Shown: positions 1-11,811, counted from the first letter of the stretch. The stretch is DNA of 64,000 bases from Pinus tabuliformis (GCA_031772625.1 CM062813.1:766568720-766632719); one strand, 5' to 3'. A program made the numbers and translations. The notes: a model not told the origin generated them from the sequence alone.

Positions 1-1148
1 TCCATCTGGGCAGTCGCTCAAATCCCCTGGCATTCATCTTCGTTCATTGAACAAACTATTACGCAGAGTTTGATGAGTTTTTCTGCCATGTGGCTTCATA
101 TAAAAGTCCAGTAAAATTCGATGGATGGCTCTCCCTCGATATCTGGAGGTTATACTGCGAATATGGCATGGTATATGCTTTCGACTATCTCTGCCTCACT
201 CTGCTCTGATTACCATCCTTGGATGTTGGGGGCTTACTTGTGGGATTATTCGTGTTGATTTCCATTCTTAGTTCGCATATAGAATGCCCATTCTGCACCT
301 AGATGACCTTCTTTCCTTACTTTAATCGGAAATCCTCCATATTCTGATGACTTTCTGTATAGCAATATACATTCTTACCTGTATATTTCGGAACCACATT
401 CCTTCCCCTTTTGGGGGTTCAAATGCTTATTTGGACTGATATTCTCACTCTTATCTGTCCACAGTATAACCGGGGGGAGGTATTTTTTCTACGCCTCAAT
501 AGTTTATTCCTTCTTAGGCATCGCTGGGTTAACTCTTTCAACATTTCTACGCCTTGCAAGACTTTTGGTTTCCGGGTTTGTAATAGGTCGTGGAATTGTT
601 CGGGGTGCTGCTGTTGCTGTTGTTGTAAAGACGCATAGATCTTTCTCATTTTCGTCGTCTCTGGTTGGATGATGCATTTCTTTGATTGCTCTGCTAAGGA
701 TTTGGGCACTCGGGTGCATCGGGGGAAACTGTTTTCCGACGGTTTTTGAATTTCTGTTGGTGGATGTTCGGATCTTTCTCATTGAGATGACTTGGGTCTG
801 CATCACATTTTATGCTCTGACATACGTCTTCTGACATTCTCGATATTGGGGTTTTCATCCTGCTGTTCTGTATCGGGCATCCCATTTTTTATTCCCATAC
901 ACTCGGTACATTCCCCTTTTGGATTGTGAACTCATGGCGATACTTTCTCTTTTGGCGATATGCGGGCATTATATTTCGCGGGTTCTGATTTCGTTGCTGG
1001 ACTTCTGTAGATCCCTGGACATTTTTGGCATGGATTTTCTAATGGTTACACTTACTTATGACCTACCACTCTGGCGGGTTATTAAGTCTCTTTTTAATTC
1101 ACTCACTTTTTCTCTGCACTTATTTTTCACTTACTGCTTTGTGATATT
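1..1148. other. Sequence upstream of LINE ORF1, no gene seen
   Basis: This pyrimidine-rich stretch lies in front of the first recognisable LINE reading frame. It may be the 5' untranslated leader of the LINE or unrelated flanking DNA. I could not find a 5' junction or a target duplication matching the bases after the LINE tail (AACTTTATCTG), so the element's 5' end is unresolved. Short open frames here, on either strand, have no family resemblance. Confidence 0.4.
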
Positions 1149-2515
1149 ATGGAATTGTTGGAGTCGGACACTTCAGCACATGAGGCCTATATACGTGCCA
1201 CATTGGATGCTGAATCGAATTACCATTTATATCATGGGTCGGAGCGGGTGGGCGAGGCAAATGACCTTGACATTTGGCGCACGGTGCAAGACCCGTTGCA
1301 CATGCCAGATGGTGGACATGCGGTTCCCGGATGGCATGGGGTATTACACGTAGAAAATGGACGGCGATCTCAACGTCAACAACGATCCAATTAAATTACC
1401 ACCGTGATGTCTGTACTGCGTTTTGGCTATGATGTATTGATCAACTGAGTTTCCAACTTGCAGAAGAGGGTGCTTGTTGGTAAATGGCATTTCGTTGATT
1501 TGAGTGATGTTGAAATGAGGAACTGGGTTGACACTAAATGGAAGTCTCCACTGGGTTACATGCCTATAGCGGTGCGGTTGTTAACCGGTAGTACAACTTC
1601 TATTTCCTCAACGAAGATGACTTAAATAAAATTAAGGCTATTCCATGGATTAAAGGGAGAAGTTTCCTGGCTCTGCATAATTGGTATGTTGGTTTTAATC
1701 CGTTGAACAAATTGATATGGGTTAAATTTCCCAGATTTCCCATTGAATTCTAGACTCGGCAAGTTTTTATGGACATTGGCAATGCTATTGAGAAGTTTGT
1801 TTATGTCGACCCATGGTGTTTGGGTGCATAGGGTAAGAGAATTGCATGGATTCTGATAGAGGAGTACAGTGGTGGATTTCCATACCACTTTGAATTACAA
1901 TGGGAGGGAACCCACTTGGTGCAGAGGCTAGACTTCTGGGGGTTTCCCTTCCGATGTCTAATATGTCATCATACTGGGCATCTTATGGCACAGTGTCCTT
2001 GCAGACTAGGTGGTAGGCGTATGGCACAAAGGCGGCATTGTTTCGGTTCTATGGAGAAATCTGATGCTAAATATGCTATACCTAGAAACAGACATGGGGT
2101 GACAAATCATAGGCGGGATGCACAATGTTCATCAGGGACTCCTCCTTATTCCTATTCTTTACATCCAATGTATTTCATTCTACGAAACATGATGATTCCG
2201 CTACTATTATTGTTCCTTCATCCCCTTGGACTTTAGAAGGTTTTGGTGCTCCATTGGTTGATGACACCTCACTATCCCCATTAGATAGGATTCCCGCTCC
2301 CCCTCCGGTGTTGACCTGCCCCAATCGAATATTGTACCTCCCCCTCAAATGACATATGATGCACCCTCCTCTTTGCATATTACGTACATCCCCGTGCGGT
2401 CCCCTTCACGTGCCTCACATCCATCCACGGGGTCTAGGACTCGTCCTGCATTGCCTAATTTTCCCCTACATTCACCTACCAACTCAGTAGATAGTGACTT
2501 TGATTTCCTTCTCTA
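1149..2515 (+). pseudogene. LINE ORF1 (DUF4283 / zinc-knuckle nucleic-acid-binding protein), broken
   Basis: The ATG at 1149 begins an acidic N-terminus (MELLESDTSAHEAY). From about 1456 the frames read NLQKRVLVGKWHFVDL, then RNWVDTKWKSPLGYMP and, after a frame change near 1585, FLNEDDLNKIKAIPWIKGR and a PLNKLIWVKFPRFPIEF block. This is the DUF4283 pattern of plant LINE ORF1 proteins. In-frame stops follow near 1751 and 1828. A CCHC knuckle, CLICHHTGHLMAQC, is at about 1957-1998. The tail is Pro/Ser-rich and appears to end near 2515. In this family ORF1 binds the element RNA in the ribonucleoprotein. ORF2 starts about 250 bp downstream. Confidence 0.75.
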
Positions 2516-2767
2516 GAAGAAGACTTTGGATCTTCAAACCCTCACTATACACAAGCCTCCTGGCTCATTGTCCCCCCACATCAGTCCTTCCTTAGAGGGT
2601 AATATTATCGTCCATCGAAAACAAAACCGAGATAGTAGACATTTTAGAGGACGCGCTCGGCCTCTTCCTTTTAGTCCATCTGACCCACATGCTCTCATTG
2701 ACGTTCTTATCACTTCTACTACCTCTCCTTGAGCCCTTAGAGCAATGATGCACGTACCTGAGATAAC

Positions 2768-3519
2768 ATGACTTTCATATTTTCATTGAATATCCGGGGT
2801 TTGGGGGCTGCTCCAAAATTTCTAGCTCTCAAGGAACTTTTTCTTTCATCTCGTCCCTATATCATCTTTCAATAGGAAACTATGCATTTGGCTTCTCAAG
2901 TGATAAAATATTTCAGAAAGATCTAGGGGGTCTGGTGGCTCTATGGGACCCTCGATGGGTCAATGTAAAGGCATTTTCATGTTTCACTGTCATTCTTCTT
3001 GCTGGTCATATTAGAGGTTTACATCGTCGAATACATATATTAAATGTATATTCCCCATACAGAGATCGGGCATCCTTTTGGAATAACCTGATAGCGTTAG
3101 ATATTTTGGGACTAGTTTCTCTTGTCATTGTAGGGGATTTGAACTGTACCATTAGTCTAAATGAGGTATGGGGGAGGTCTAGAAAAGTTGATGCTATGGA
3201 TGAACAGATCAAAGATATTATTGTTGACTTCAACCTTATTGATATATTCCCTTCTATGATTGTTCCAACTTGGGACAATGGAATATTGGGGGACGGGTAT
3301 ATGGCGAAGAGGCTGGACCACCTCCTCATACATGAACATCTAGTTGAGCGACTTGGGACCGTCCAATCAGATATTGTGAATAATTATATCTTAGACCATC
3401 CTCCCATTATCCTACACTGGAGGTGGGGAGACCTCAAATGTGGGATGCCATTTAAGTTTAATAGTGTGTGGTTGGAAGACCCAGATTTTAAGAAACTTGT
3501 GTGGGAAGTATGGATCTGA
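2768..3519 (+). pseudogene. LINE ORF2, endonuclease domain
   Basis: ORF2 probably starts at the ATG at 2768: MTFIFSLNIRGLGAAPKFLA is the usual start of plant L1 ORF2 (the N of LNIRGLG is a catalytic-pocket residue). After early stops, a clean frame from 2935 reads through LNVYSPYRDRASFWNNL, IVGDLNCTIS (the GDxN motif), GYMAKRLDHLLI and DHPPI, the last equivalent to the SDH-P motif. This is an exonuclease-endonuclease-phosphatase fold enzyme that nicks the target DNA to prime reverse transcription. Conserved blocks are readable but the frame is interrupted, so it is not functional here. Confidence 0.85.
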
Positions 3520-3646
3520 GATAGGGATCTGGACATATCTCCCATGAAGCATATCCTCGATAAGCTTCGGGCTTTTAAGGTGGAGGTAAAAGCATGGGAG
3601 AGGAGGAAACAAGGTCAAATGAAAAAAAAGAGCTAAATGGTATTTT

Positions 3647-5345
3647 GTGGCGCTGGAGGCCATGCACCCACAAATTACTATGCATAATCCCTTGGTTGCT
3701 CTTAGGAATCGTATACAAACTTTGGAACTTAAAAATAAACAATTGTTACTAATTAAAGAGTCTACTTGGCGCCTGAAGATTAGGGCCATTTGGATTCGGG
3801 AAGGGGATAGGAATACTAAATTATTTCACAGATTTGCCAATAATACAAGAAAGATCAACTCCATATAGGATATTTCTGATGCAGCTGGAAACTGGTCCCA
3901 GATGCAGAAGGACATCTACAAAGCCGCAATACTTCACTTTCAGAAGGCCTATTGTCACAGGGATTTTGATAGTGTTGAGGACCAAATTTGGGGGGTGGAA
4001 TTATATCCCTCCATGTTCGATGAGGATGCAAACTCAGACCTATACAAAGCGGTCTCGGGGGAGGAAATCCTGGGGGTGCTCAAATATTTTAAGGGGGACA
4101 AGAGCCCGAGCCCAGATGGGTGGATGGTTGAACTTTTTACACATTTCTTTGACATTTTTCAGCAGGATCTTCTTGATATGGTGGAGGAATCGAGGACCAG
4201 GGGATATATTCACCCGCATATAAATTCTACATATATTGCTCTCATTCCGAAAAGGACTCCCTATAATAATTTCTCGGATTATAGACCCATTTCACTTTGT
4301 AATATTATATATAATATCATTTTAAAAAATTTTGCTAACAGGATTAAGCAAACCCTCACAAAATACATATCCCTTGAGAAGTTCAGGTTCTTGCAAAACA
4401 GACAAATTCATGATGTTATGGCGATTGCCCAAGAATGCATACATTCGATTCATACTAAAAAATTAAATGTTGTTATTATGAAGGTCGACTTACATAAGGT
4501 ATATGACTGCCTAGACACGGGATACCTGAGGTTGGTAATTCATAAAATTTGTGTCCAAGCCAGATGTGCTGAGTGGATCATGGCTTGCATCTCAAATGTT
4601 AGCTATGCTATGATTATTAATTGTTATCCCACAGATATCTTTAGGGTCGGGAGGGGACTCAGACAAGGATTCTCACTTTCACCTTTATTATTCATATTGG
4701 CAATGAATAGGCTTAGTTTACAAATCAAAAAAGCAGTGGCAGAGGGTTAGTTTCATGCATTGAACATGGGAAGAGATATCAGAATTTCACATAGTTTTTT
4801 TGTTGATAACGTGCTTATCATGGGGATGCTCAATAGGTTTTCATGGCTGAATCTATTTGATATTTTACAAAATTTGGGAATGATACAGAACTGTACATGA
4901 ATCTACATAATTCTATCATACTACATGGCAAGTGCGATCTTGAGGTTATTGCATATATCCATAGACTTTTTGGGGTGGGTTCTGATTTATTGTCGGGCAG
5001 TTTGAAATATCCCGGCTATAATATTAAGCCCTATAATTATAAGGTAAATGACTGGATATGGCTTGTGGACCGTTTTTACAAAAAAATCACTGGGTGGAAG
5101 TCCAGATGTTTGTCTTTGGGGGGTCGTATCACATTGACCCAATCGGTGATCACACACTTGAGAGTATACTAGGCTCATCTATATCATATCCCTCACACCA
5201 TTATCAAGTGTTTGAATCATATTATGGCCAAATATATCTAGTTTAGTGCAACTAACAATACCAAACTCCACCTAGTTAAGCTAGTCCATATCTCCCTTCC
5301 AAAACGACTGGGTGGCTGGGGGATATTGAATCTTAGGAGATTTGG
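3647..5345 (+). pseudogene. LINE ORF2, reverse transcriptase domain
   Basis: The frame from 3902 reads DKSPSPDGWMVELF (usual form KAPGPDG), then LIPKRTPYNNFSDYRPISLCN, RFLQNRQIHDVMAIAQE, MKVDLHKVYDCLD and GRGLRQGFSLSPLLFILAMN. These are reverse transcriptase blocks 1 to 5 of plant L1 elements. At 4799-4810 the catalytic F/Y-A-D-D box reads FVDN, so the second catalytic aspartate is gone. A fingers/thumb-like tail follows (GYNIKPYNYKVNDWIWL, then WKSRCLSLGGRITL at about 5092-5133). It primes from the nicked target DNA in active relatives. The frame changes several times around 4750-4900 and after 5170. Confidence 0.85.
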
Positions 5346-5830
5346 ATGAGTGTACTGCAAAAGTCTTCATGGAGGGGTTTATTTGGGAATGGCATATGGG
5401 GCATGATCATAAGACGTAGGTATCTAAAGGACCATGAGTTCTCTATCTGGATGCGTAGAGGGTGTATTGGGATTGCATTGGGCTCGTCCATATGGCTCGG
5501 TTTCATAAAAATCAGTAAATGTTTTTTGCAGAATCTCGCTTCGAAACTAGGTTCTGGACATTGGATTATTATTGGACTGGATCACATACTGGGCTTACAA
5601 TGTGATAGTCGTATATCAGATGGCTTTATACATCGTGTCAACAGTCATGGGATATTCTTTTGGAACCAGGTCATTTTTGAATGGCAGGGTCAATGTCCAA
5701 TATGGAAACGAGAGTGGGAACTGGGCTTCGACATGTAGATGACACGGGAGTGGGAGCAGATTAGTAATGGCATGAAACTTTAGGAGTATGTCATGACGTA
5801 GACGGGGACCAAATTGCCTGGATTGGCAAG

Positions 5831-6110
5831 ATGAAGGAAGGTGGCGTTGTGGTGGCTGATGTATATAATGCTCTCTATCACCAGGAGGTCCACAACACTG
5901 AGGTATGTTGGTTCTACAAATTCTGGAAAACTAAAATCCCCATTAAGATCATTCTTTTTCTTTGGCTGGTTTGGAAAAACAAAAATATAACATGGGAGAA
6001 CCTTCAGAAGAGGAATTGGTAGGGGCCAGGGATTTGTGTACTATGCAGGAAAGCGGAGGAGGATAATGCCCATATTTTTCTAAAATGCCCTATGACTGTA
6101 CAGGTTTGGA
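5831..6110 (+). pseudogene. LINE ORF2, zf-RVT cysteine-rich region
   Basis: The frame from 5831 reads WFYKFWKTKIPIKIILFLWL followed by ENLQKRNW and, after a stop near 6020, CVLCRKAEEDNAHIFLKC. The spacing of a W-x-W/K-P core before C-x2-C...H-x4-C is that of the zf-RVT domain, which sits between reverse transcriptase and RNase H in plant LINEs. The domain probably helps bind the template RNA. Confidence 0.75.
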
Positions 6111-6844
6111 GTAATATTGCTAGTTTCATTGGTTTCCCCTATAACCAATATGACAACATTACTGTATGCTTGAGTTGGTGGAGTAAACAAAATCCTACAT
6201 GGTGGAACATCCCCCTTGTTCTTTTCTGGGAAATTTGGGCATGGCGTAACAAAATCATTTTTGAAAATTACAGAGAAAATGATATGCAGGTGATGGAACA
6301 CATTATAAGATGGTATACATTTGGAAAACAACATGACACAAGGTCTAAGAAGATCATTCACAAAAAGGCAGGCCCTAGAATGGAGTACTCGGCTGAATTT
6401 TTTGATGGTGCGACACAAAGGAACAAATGTGGATGTGGTTTTTGGATTGCTATATCAAAGGAGCATGAATTCTGGGTCCATTGGGGCTCTCGTAGAGGTA
6501 CAAATATGAAGGTTGAAGCAATGGCTCTATGGGGTCTTCTCTGGTTCTCACACTATCTTAACATCTCTTCCATTCACATTTTTGGAGACTCTCGGATTAT
6601 TATTGAACATGTTATGGGTTGCACAAAAGTAAACCAACCATTGCTCCATGGTTGGCTCAGACAAATTGAGAATCTTTGGGCCACATTCAGAGACTCAACG
6701 ATTATGCATATTGGACGGGACTTCAATCAAAATGCAGATCACCTTTCTAAGAGGGGGCTACAGGATGTGTTGGATTGGATGAACATCGAAATCAAGCTCG
6801 AAGACAATATAGTAGATGTCGGGGTGCTTCCTTTTCCTAGATAG
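6092..6844 (+). pseudogene. LINE ORF2, C-terminal RNase H domain (RVT_3 type)
   Basis: This 250-codon open frame is the best-kept piece of the LINE. The first 80 residues, about, finish the zf-RVT linker (WEIWAWRNKIIFENY). Then YSAEFFDGATQRNKCGCGFW gives the first RNase H aspartate (FDGA). NMKVEAMALWGLLWF supplies the glutamate (EA-A), IHIFGDSRIIIEHVMG the GDS aspartate, and NQNADHLSKRG the last aspartate region (NxxAD-LSK). This is the order of a plant-type RNase H. It removes RNA from the RNA-DNA hybrid during second-strand synthesis. Downstream lies only the 3' UTR. Confidence 0.85.
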
Positions 6845-7203
6845 CATCAATATATTGGAGGAGAACACATCTTATATTTTTTGTTTTTTGATATTACTCC
6901 AGTGGTTTTTTTTTACACAATTTTATATCTTTTCTTTTCTTCTGCATAGCATAATTTACACACAGACATTTGGATGCTTTCTGTTTAGATCAAAATGGAT
7001 ATATGCTTGTAATTGTTTTCTTTGTAGTATTACCACTGGGTACATAGTCACAAATTTAGACAACACAATTTTGTGACGACAAATAGGGATGGTTCTTAAA
7101 TGACAGTATTAGAATATCTATGATGGCATTTGGCATTATTCAATGCAATATGTACTGAATTTACTTTGGATATATAAATTGTTTTTTTCATACTAAAAAA
7201 AAA
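6845..7203 (+). other. LINE 3' UTR and A-rich tail
   Basis: About 350 bp of T-rich, AT-rich sequence follow the RNase H stop. They end in a TATATAAATTG...TTTTTCATACT segment and an A-run at about 7194-7203, the usual ending of plant L1 elements. I place the 3' boundary at the A-run. The target duplication was not found on the 5' side. Confidence 0.6.
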
Positions 7204-8108
7204 TAACTTTATCTGAATGAAAGAAAACTAATTTAAGTAATGCTTACCGAAATCTGGTTCAAGAATCTACAAACCTTGTTTAGATTTAAATCAATTCGAA
7301 AAAAAATCATATTATTAAACAAAAATGCACGACAAGATGTCAACATGCAATTCACAGGAGTACTAACTCAGAGAAACAATTATTGAACTAAGATTCAAGT
7401 GTAGATGGAGAAATTCAGAGAATGGAACCAGACTTGGTGCTCTTGTTTCTCTAGTAATAAGTGTAGTCATTGCAGCCATGGCAGTTTGATGGAGGAATGA
7501 CATAGCTTAAATTTAGTTTTTTAGGCTATTTTTTGGTAGGGGCATTTTGTTGTAGATGAACGGTTGATACAATCATAAACTGAATGAATTAAATGTAAGG
7601 GATACAACAAAACCGGGATATGGAAAAAGAAATGGACCACATATAATGAAACAACTAAGTGGACTAGAATGTTAAATAGCATAAGAATTACAAACAAAAA
7701 AATTTCAAAAGAACAATTAGGAGAATAACTAAGAATTTTATTGTCTAGTAACTTAATACATGATTATCAACAAGTCTTATAATAAATTTATAATCAGATT
7801 AAGTAAATGTGATAATTTAATCATTGATTTAAAGATGCAAAGAAGTTATTATTGAAATCTCCCTCAATTGATATAGGAGACGAAAAGAATATGCTAAAAT
7901 ATTTGATTCCCAATTGTAAGATCAAAATTTTGATAATGTAACTTGAATTTTCTTTTAAAGCTAGAAAATAATTTTTTCATAAATTCATGGAAGAACATTA
8001 AGTATGATCTTTCCAATTTATCATTAAACTTTTAGAAGAAACCTTTGAAAACAAGCATAGAATATGATTGGGAATAAGAGAGTTACATTTCAAATTTCCT
8101 ACTATCCC
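7204..8108. other. AT-rich intergenic DNA, no gene seen
   Basis: About 900 bp of AT-rich sequence lie between the LINE tail and the 5' LTR of element A. I see no long open frame, RNA gene or terminal repeat. Confidence 0.6.
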
Positions 8109-8706
8109 TGATCCAGGTGGATATCGATGGCCACCAACCTATTCCACTAGCTCACAACACAATTTTCCTATTTTGGTAGTTTTCTATTCTTTGATAGTTT
8201 TTAGGACCTGAACTTCTAGAGCTATTTAGGGACCCTAAATGGTATTGTTTTGGGGGAACGGGCTGAATTTCGACTATGAATGTCATCGAAAATTAGATAT
8301 TTTACTTCTCAGATAGACCTTCCCAAAAAGCTATCATGCACATCAAATGAAGATCATATGTTGAAGTTATGAGCCTCATAAGTTGTCATTTTAAGTCACC
8401 ACATTGGGGCCCAAAAGTCTTTGGCGCTTCATATCCTAGGGTTAGGTTTTTTGATGTTTAGGGTTTCTCATTTTTCTCTTAATGATGAAAATGCCTTGAC
8501 ACCTCATTGTAACATAGTTCAGGGAGGCACATAGCTATCAAATGGCTTCTTAGAGATAAGCTACCACCATTTGAGCTAGTTTTCTTTCATTCTACATGTA
8601 TACATTTTCAACATTTTCCTTTATTAATTGAAGTCAAATCACTATATTTATGTCTTTTGGTTATAAATTTTTGTTTCATTTTGTTCATGTCATAAATACA
8701 TATTAC
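8109..8706 (+). repeat. 5' LTR of element A
   Basis: The LTR starts TGATCCAGGTGGATATCG and ends just before TGGTATCA. It shares long blocks with 33679-34236 (for example CACTAGCTCACAACACAATT against a close variant, and GGGTTTCTCATT), and more diverged blocks with the LTRs of element D on the other strand. The 3' boundary is approximate, within a few bases. Confidence 0.75.
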
Positions 8707-8714
8707 TGGTATCA
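8707..8714 (+). other. Primer binding site of element A (tRNA-iMet type)
   Basis: TGGTATCA directly follows the LTR and equals the first eight bases complementary to the 3' end of initiator tRNA-Met. The match weakens after that. Confidence 0.6.
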
Positions 8715-8939
8715 TAGTGGCCTATTCTTCCTCTATTTTTTGTGCATGTCCCCAACGAGGCTATGGTGTAAGGAGTTGGGACTCGAACTACTTGAGTCTC
8801 TGTAAGGTCGTCCTAGATACAAATTAGTGGTATCAACATAGTCTATTTTTTCTACTTTTTTGTGCATGTCTCCAATGTGGCTATGGTGTAAGGAGTTGGG
8901 ACTCGAACTACTTGAGCCCTTGTAATATTGTCCTTGCTG

Positions 8940-9854
8940 ACCTCGATGGCCTCCCATGGAAGAAGAAAAGAAGGAAGAGGGATCAGGAGGTCCTATCAAA
9001 TTGTTGGTTGAAGAAGCCCTTGAGCAAAAAAGGAATGAGATGATGGATATTTTTTCCATAATCCTTTGGTAGATACTAATAAGTGATGCATCTTCATCAA
9101 GTGGTCACTTTGGAGGTGCTACCCCCTTTAAGGTAAAAGTTAATTTTCATATTCCAGTATTTAAGGGATAGATAGATGCAAATTCTCTAGGAAAATGGTT
9201 AAGTGTGTTAGAAGGATATTTTTTAGTCCATAAATTTTCTGATGGAGAAAAGATTACCTTTTCACTCCTTAATTTCATCCCCCATGTCAAGGACTAGTTG
9301 GAAACATACTATGACCAAGGAGCCATGGAGGAATCTACACTATTTTCAATCGCACCCACTTGGGACTCTTTTAGGGATGTTGTTAAGGATCAATATTACC
9401 CTGTTGGAAGCTATCAGGACTAGCACATGAGATTGATCACACTATGGCAAGAAAGATACCAAGTAATGGGAGAGTTGACAAATATATTTCATACCTTGTG
9501 CAACAATATGGGTATCAAGGACTCTAAGTGACATCTAATGCTCAGGTATCATGGTTGTCTACACAAATACATCTAGATAGAAATTGAGTTCCTTGACATC
9601 TCCTCGTTTGGTGCAACATACAAATATGATGTCAAAATTGACAAAAAATTTAAACAAAAGAAGCAATACTTTGGATCTATTAATTCTTCACAGTAGAGGT
9701 GGGGCAAGGGCATTCCCAAACAATAAAAAAAAGATAGAGCTATGGTGGACAATCCCAAGACAACCCGTGAAGGTCATAAACAAAAAATTGTAATGGGAAG
9801 ATGAAGAGAGCCACAAGAAAGTGGTGTGAATTCCACAAGATCCCCACTCATAAC
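8940..9854 (+). pseudogene. Element A gag region, broken
   Basis: Translated pieces such as GATPFKVKVNFHIPVFKG, VLEGYFLVHKFSDGEKITFS and KWCEFHKIPTHN match the gag part of element D further along and the gag style of plant Ty3/gypsy elements. In active relatives gag forms the particle around the RNA. The region is fossil, with many breaks. It is interrupted at 9855 by a solo LTR, and the gag-protease linker resumes at 10862. Confidence 0.7.
9850..9854 (+). repeat. Target duplication ATAAC, left
   Basis: ATAAC occurs immediately before the TGTTA start of the solo LTR and again immediately after its TAACA end at 10857-10861. Confidence 0.8.
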
Positions 9855-10856
9855 TGTTATAGCTCCAAATATCACCCTTGGTATTTTTGATGCTTGGTTT
9901 ATGGCCTAGGGCAACTCCTCCTTCCAGACTTGGTCCAAATATTTTAAAAACAGTGTTTTACTCCCTGTACGCTACTTTGCCCTGTGTTAAAAACGTGTAC
10001 ACGCGGGTTAGTCAATACCCAATCCGCGCATATGTGTTAAAACACTTAAAAAAACTTAAATTTCCTTAATTATGGGTAGAGATCAAAGGTTTTACCTGTT
10101 GGTTACCTCCTAGTGCTCATGGCCCAACTGTTCCCAATTGTTTCCCAACTAAAAAACTAATTTGGGAGAAGTATAAAAAGACTTCAATGGGAAGGCCTTA
10201 AGGAGGAGAGAAAAGATAGAATTACTATACTGAGATTATTCCCTGATCAAGTCTGAAGTATCCCTGTCCTTCAAGCACTTCCCCAAGTTCAGGAAACCCT
10301 TGCTTCCTTGAGTGTTGATATTCTCCCACTTTCTTGAGATATCATGGTATTGGTTATGGAAGGAGGTTGTTCAACACTGGGACTGGACAGACCTGGAGGA
10401 TGGTTTCACTTGGAGCCAGAAGAGGAAGACTCGGGTGAACTCTTTCCATGTTTATTATAGTTTTCTACAATAAAAAGAAACGTTGTCTTGTTCCTGATAT
10501 TGACTTTGTTTATGCATATGATGTTATTGTTATGGTTTATGTATGAATGACTATTTTGATGCATAACTAACCATTTACTTATATGATATAAAGTTGATTT
10601 CACTAAAATGCTTTATCTATATGCTGCTATGTGTATTTGGATTGGTTGATGTGCAGATTCAAAGATCATTAGGAGTTGCAGAGGGTTTGAACCCTGGCTG
10701 GAACTACCCAAACGAAGGACATCTGGGTATGTTCATCCTCGCATAGTTAGTTTGTTTAAGCATGTTTCCTGAGTTGAATGCTTGTTTCTTGCTATAGATT
10801 ACTCCTGCTCTACTAGGGTTCTGACCCAAAGCCCTAGGGGACTTATTCCCTTAACA
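9855..10856 (+). mobile_element. Solo LTR (1002 bp) inside element A
   Basis: The segment starts TGTTA and ends TAACA, the short inverted ends of an LTR, and is flanked by a perfect 5-bp duplication ATAAC. The gag-protease linker of element A is interrupted exactly here: the left flank ends in codons for THN and the right flank goes on with SNECRAK. It has no coding frame. A TATAAAA at 10172-10178 suggests a promoter on + and so a + orientation. Solo LTRs form by recombination between the two LTRs of a full element. The family is unassigned; its sequence is unlike the LTRs of A, C, D, E and the copia element. Confidence 0.85.
10172..10178 (+). promoter_or_regulatory. TATA box of the solo LTR
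   Basis: TATAAAA, about 318 bp into a 1002-bp LTR. That is a plausible U3/R position and is the only strong TATA match there. Confidence 0.45.
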
Positions 10857-10861
10857 ATAAC
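10857..10861 (+). repeat. Target duplication ATAAC, right
   Basis: Right-hand copy of the 5-bp duplication flanking the solo LTR. Confidence 0.8.
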
Positions 10862-11340
10862 TCCAATGAATGTCGTGCAAAGTAGTCGATGGTGGCCAAG
10901 CTAATAGATTCAGAGTCATACATAGGTTTTGACTCTGAACCACACCTAGACAAGGGGAAACAGATCATTGATGAGGAACCTAATGCCATTATTGCCACCA
11001 CCAGGGTCCAACAAAATGATTCTAAAGATACGAAGGAAGGTAAACGTCTCTTTCACTCACAAATGTGGGTTAAGGGCACTCCACTACATTTAATTGTTGA
11101 TAGTGGGAGTCAAAAAAACCTCACCTCAACAGAGATCATTAAGTCATTGGTTTTTCCAACAATACCACACCCGCATCCATACACCATCAAGTGGCTCCAC
11201 CAAGGGCAAGATCTTTTTGTTAGCAAACATTACTGCCTTCTCTATAGCATCAAGAATTTTAAGGACGATGTATTGTGTGACATTGCTCCCCTTGAAATTT
11301 TTTATGTTTTTTTAGGCCAACCATACTTGTGGAAGTGACA
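10862..11340 (+). pseudogene. Element A protease region, fossil
   Basis: The frame from about 10889 reads MVAKLIDSESYIGFDSEPHL, then KRLFHSQMWVKGTPLHLIVD and SGSQKNL, the retropepsin site (VDSGS in place of the more common DTGA or DSGA). It continues to PLEIFYVFLGQPYLWK, equivalent to the GxPW/M region. In this family the aspartic protease cuts the Gag-Pol polyprotein. It belongs to an old, broken element. Confidence 0.75.
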
Positions 11341-11575
11341 TGCTATGTATTAGTCTAGACCTAGTAGTTTTATTATTACTTTGGGAAGATATTTATACAT
11401 GATACTATAGATAGATCCACCTACTTCCATTTATTTGATCTCTACTAAGTAATGTAGTAAGGTCATCTCCCAGACTTGGAAATTTTTCTTCTTCATGATT
11501 TGCTCTCAAAGTAAGGAGAATATTGTGGCCACATCTATGGCCTCCATATAAGGCTCATTCACACAATAAAGGAAA

Positions 11576-11811
11576 ATGTATAAGTTCGTGGAAGAATACA
11601 AAGACATATTTTCCTCACCCACAAGTATACCTCTACACTGTCAGGTTAAGCATTCAATCAATCTGACTCTTGATGCACCTCTACCTAATCGAATGATCTA
11701 CCCTTGCTCTCTTTTGGAGAATGATGAAATCAATCAGAAAATCCAAGATCTAGTACCAAAAAGGAACATCCGACAAAGTTCCTCACACTATGGAATCCCA
11801 ATTGTACTTGT
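11576..11811 (+). pseudogene. Element A reverse transcriptase, first part, interrupted by element C
   Basis: The frame reads YKFVEEYKDIFSSPTSIPLH, then LPNRMIYPCSLLENDEINQK and SSHYGIPIVLV. This is the N-terminal reverse transcriptase segment of Ty3/gypsy elements, just before the VxKKDG block. Element C is inserted here; the following block appears at 25988, beyond the right LTR of C. The intervening 11341-11575 shows no clear domain. Confidence 0.75.
11807..11811. repeat. Target duplication CTTGT, left
   Basis: CTTGT precedes the TGGTGGGCTCC end of element C and is repeated directly after its right end at 25983-25987. Confidence 0.9.

Larger units (their letters stand above)
1149..7203 (+). 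mobile_element. L1-type LINE (non-LTR retrotransposon), decayed
   Basis: The order of parts is that of plant L1 elements: ORF1 with a DUF4283-like region and a CCHC knuckle, then ORF2 with an apurinic-endonuclease-like domain, reverse transcriptase, zf-RVT cysteine motif and a C-terminal RNase H, then a short 3' UTR ending in an A-tract at 7194-7203. No LTRs flank it. Both ORFs carry several stops and frame changes, so this copy cannot move by itself. The length of about 6 kb is near full length, so it decayed by point changes more than by 5' truncation. Confidence 0.88.

Noticed and set aside
411-885. Short frames with Gln- or Cys-runs near the window start
   Set aside because: Composition-driven frames over the same CTG-rich bases on both strands, with no family resemblance.
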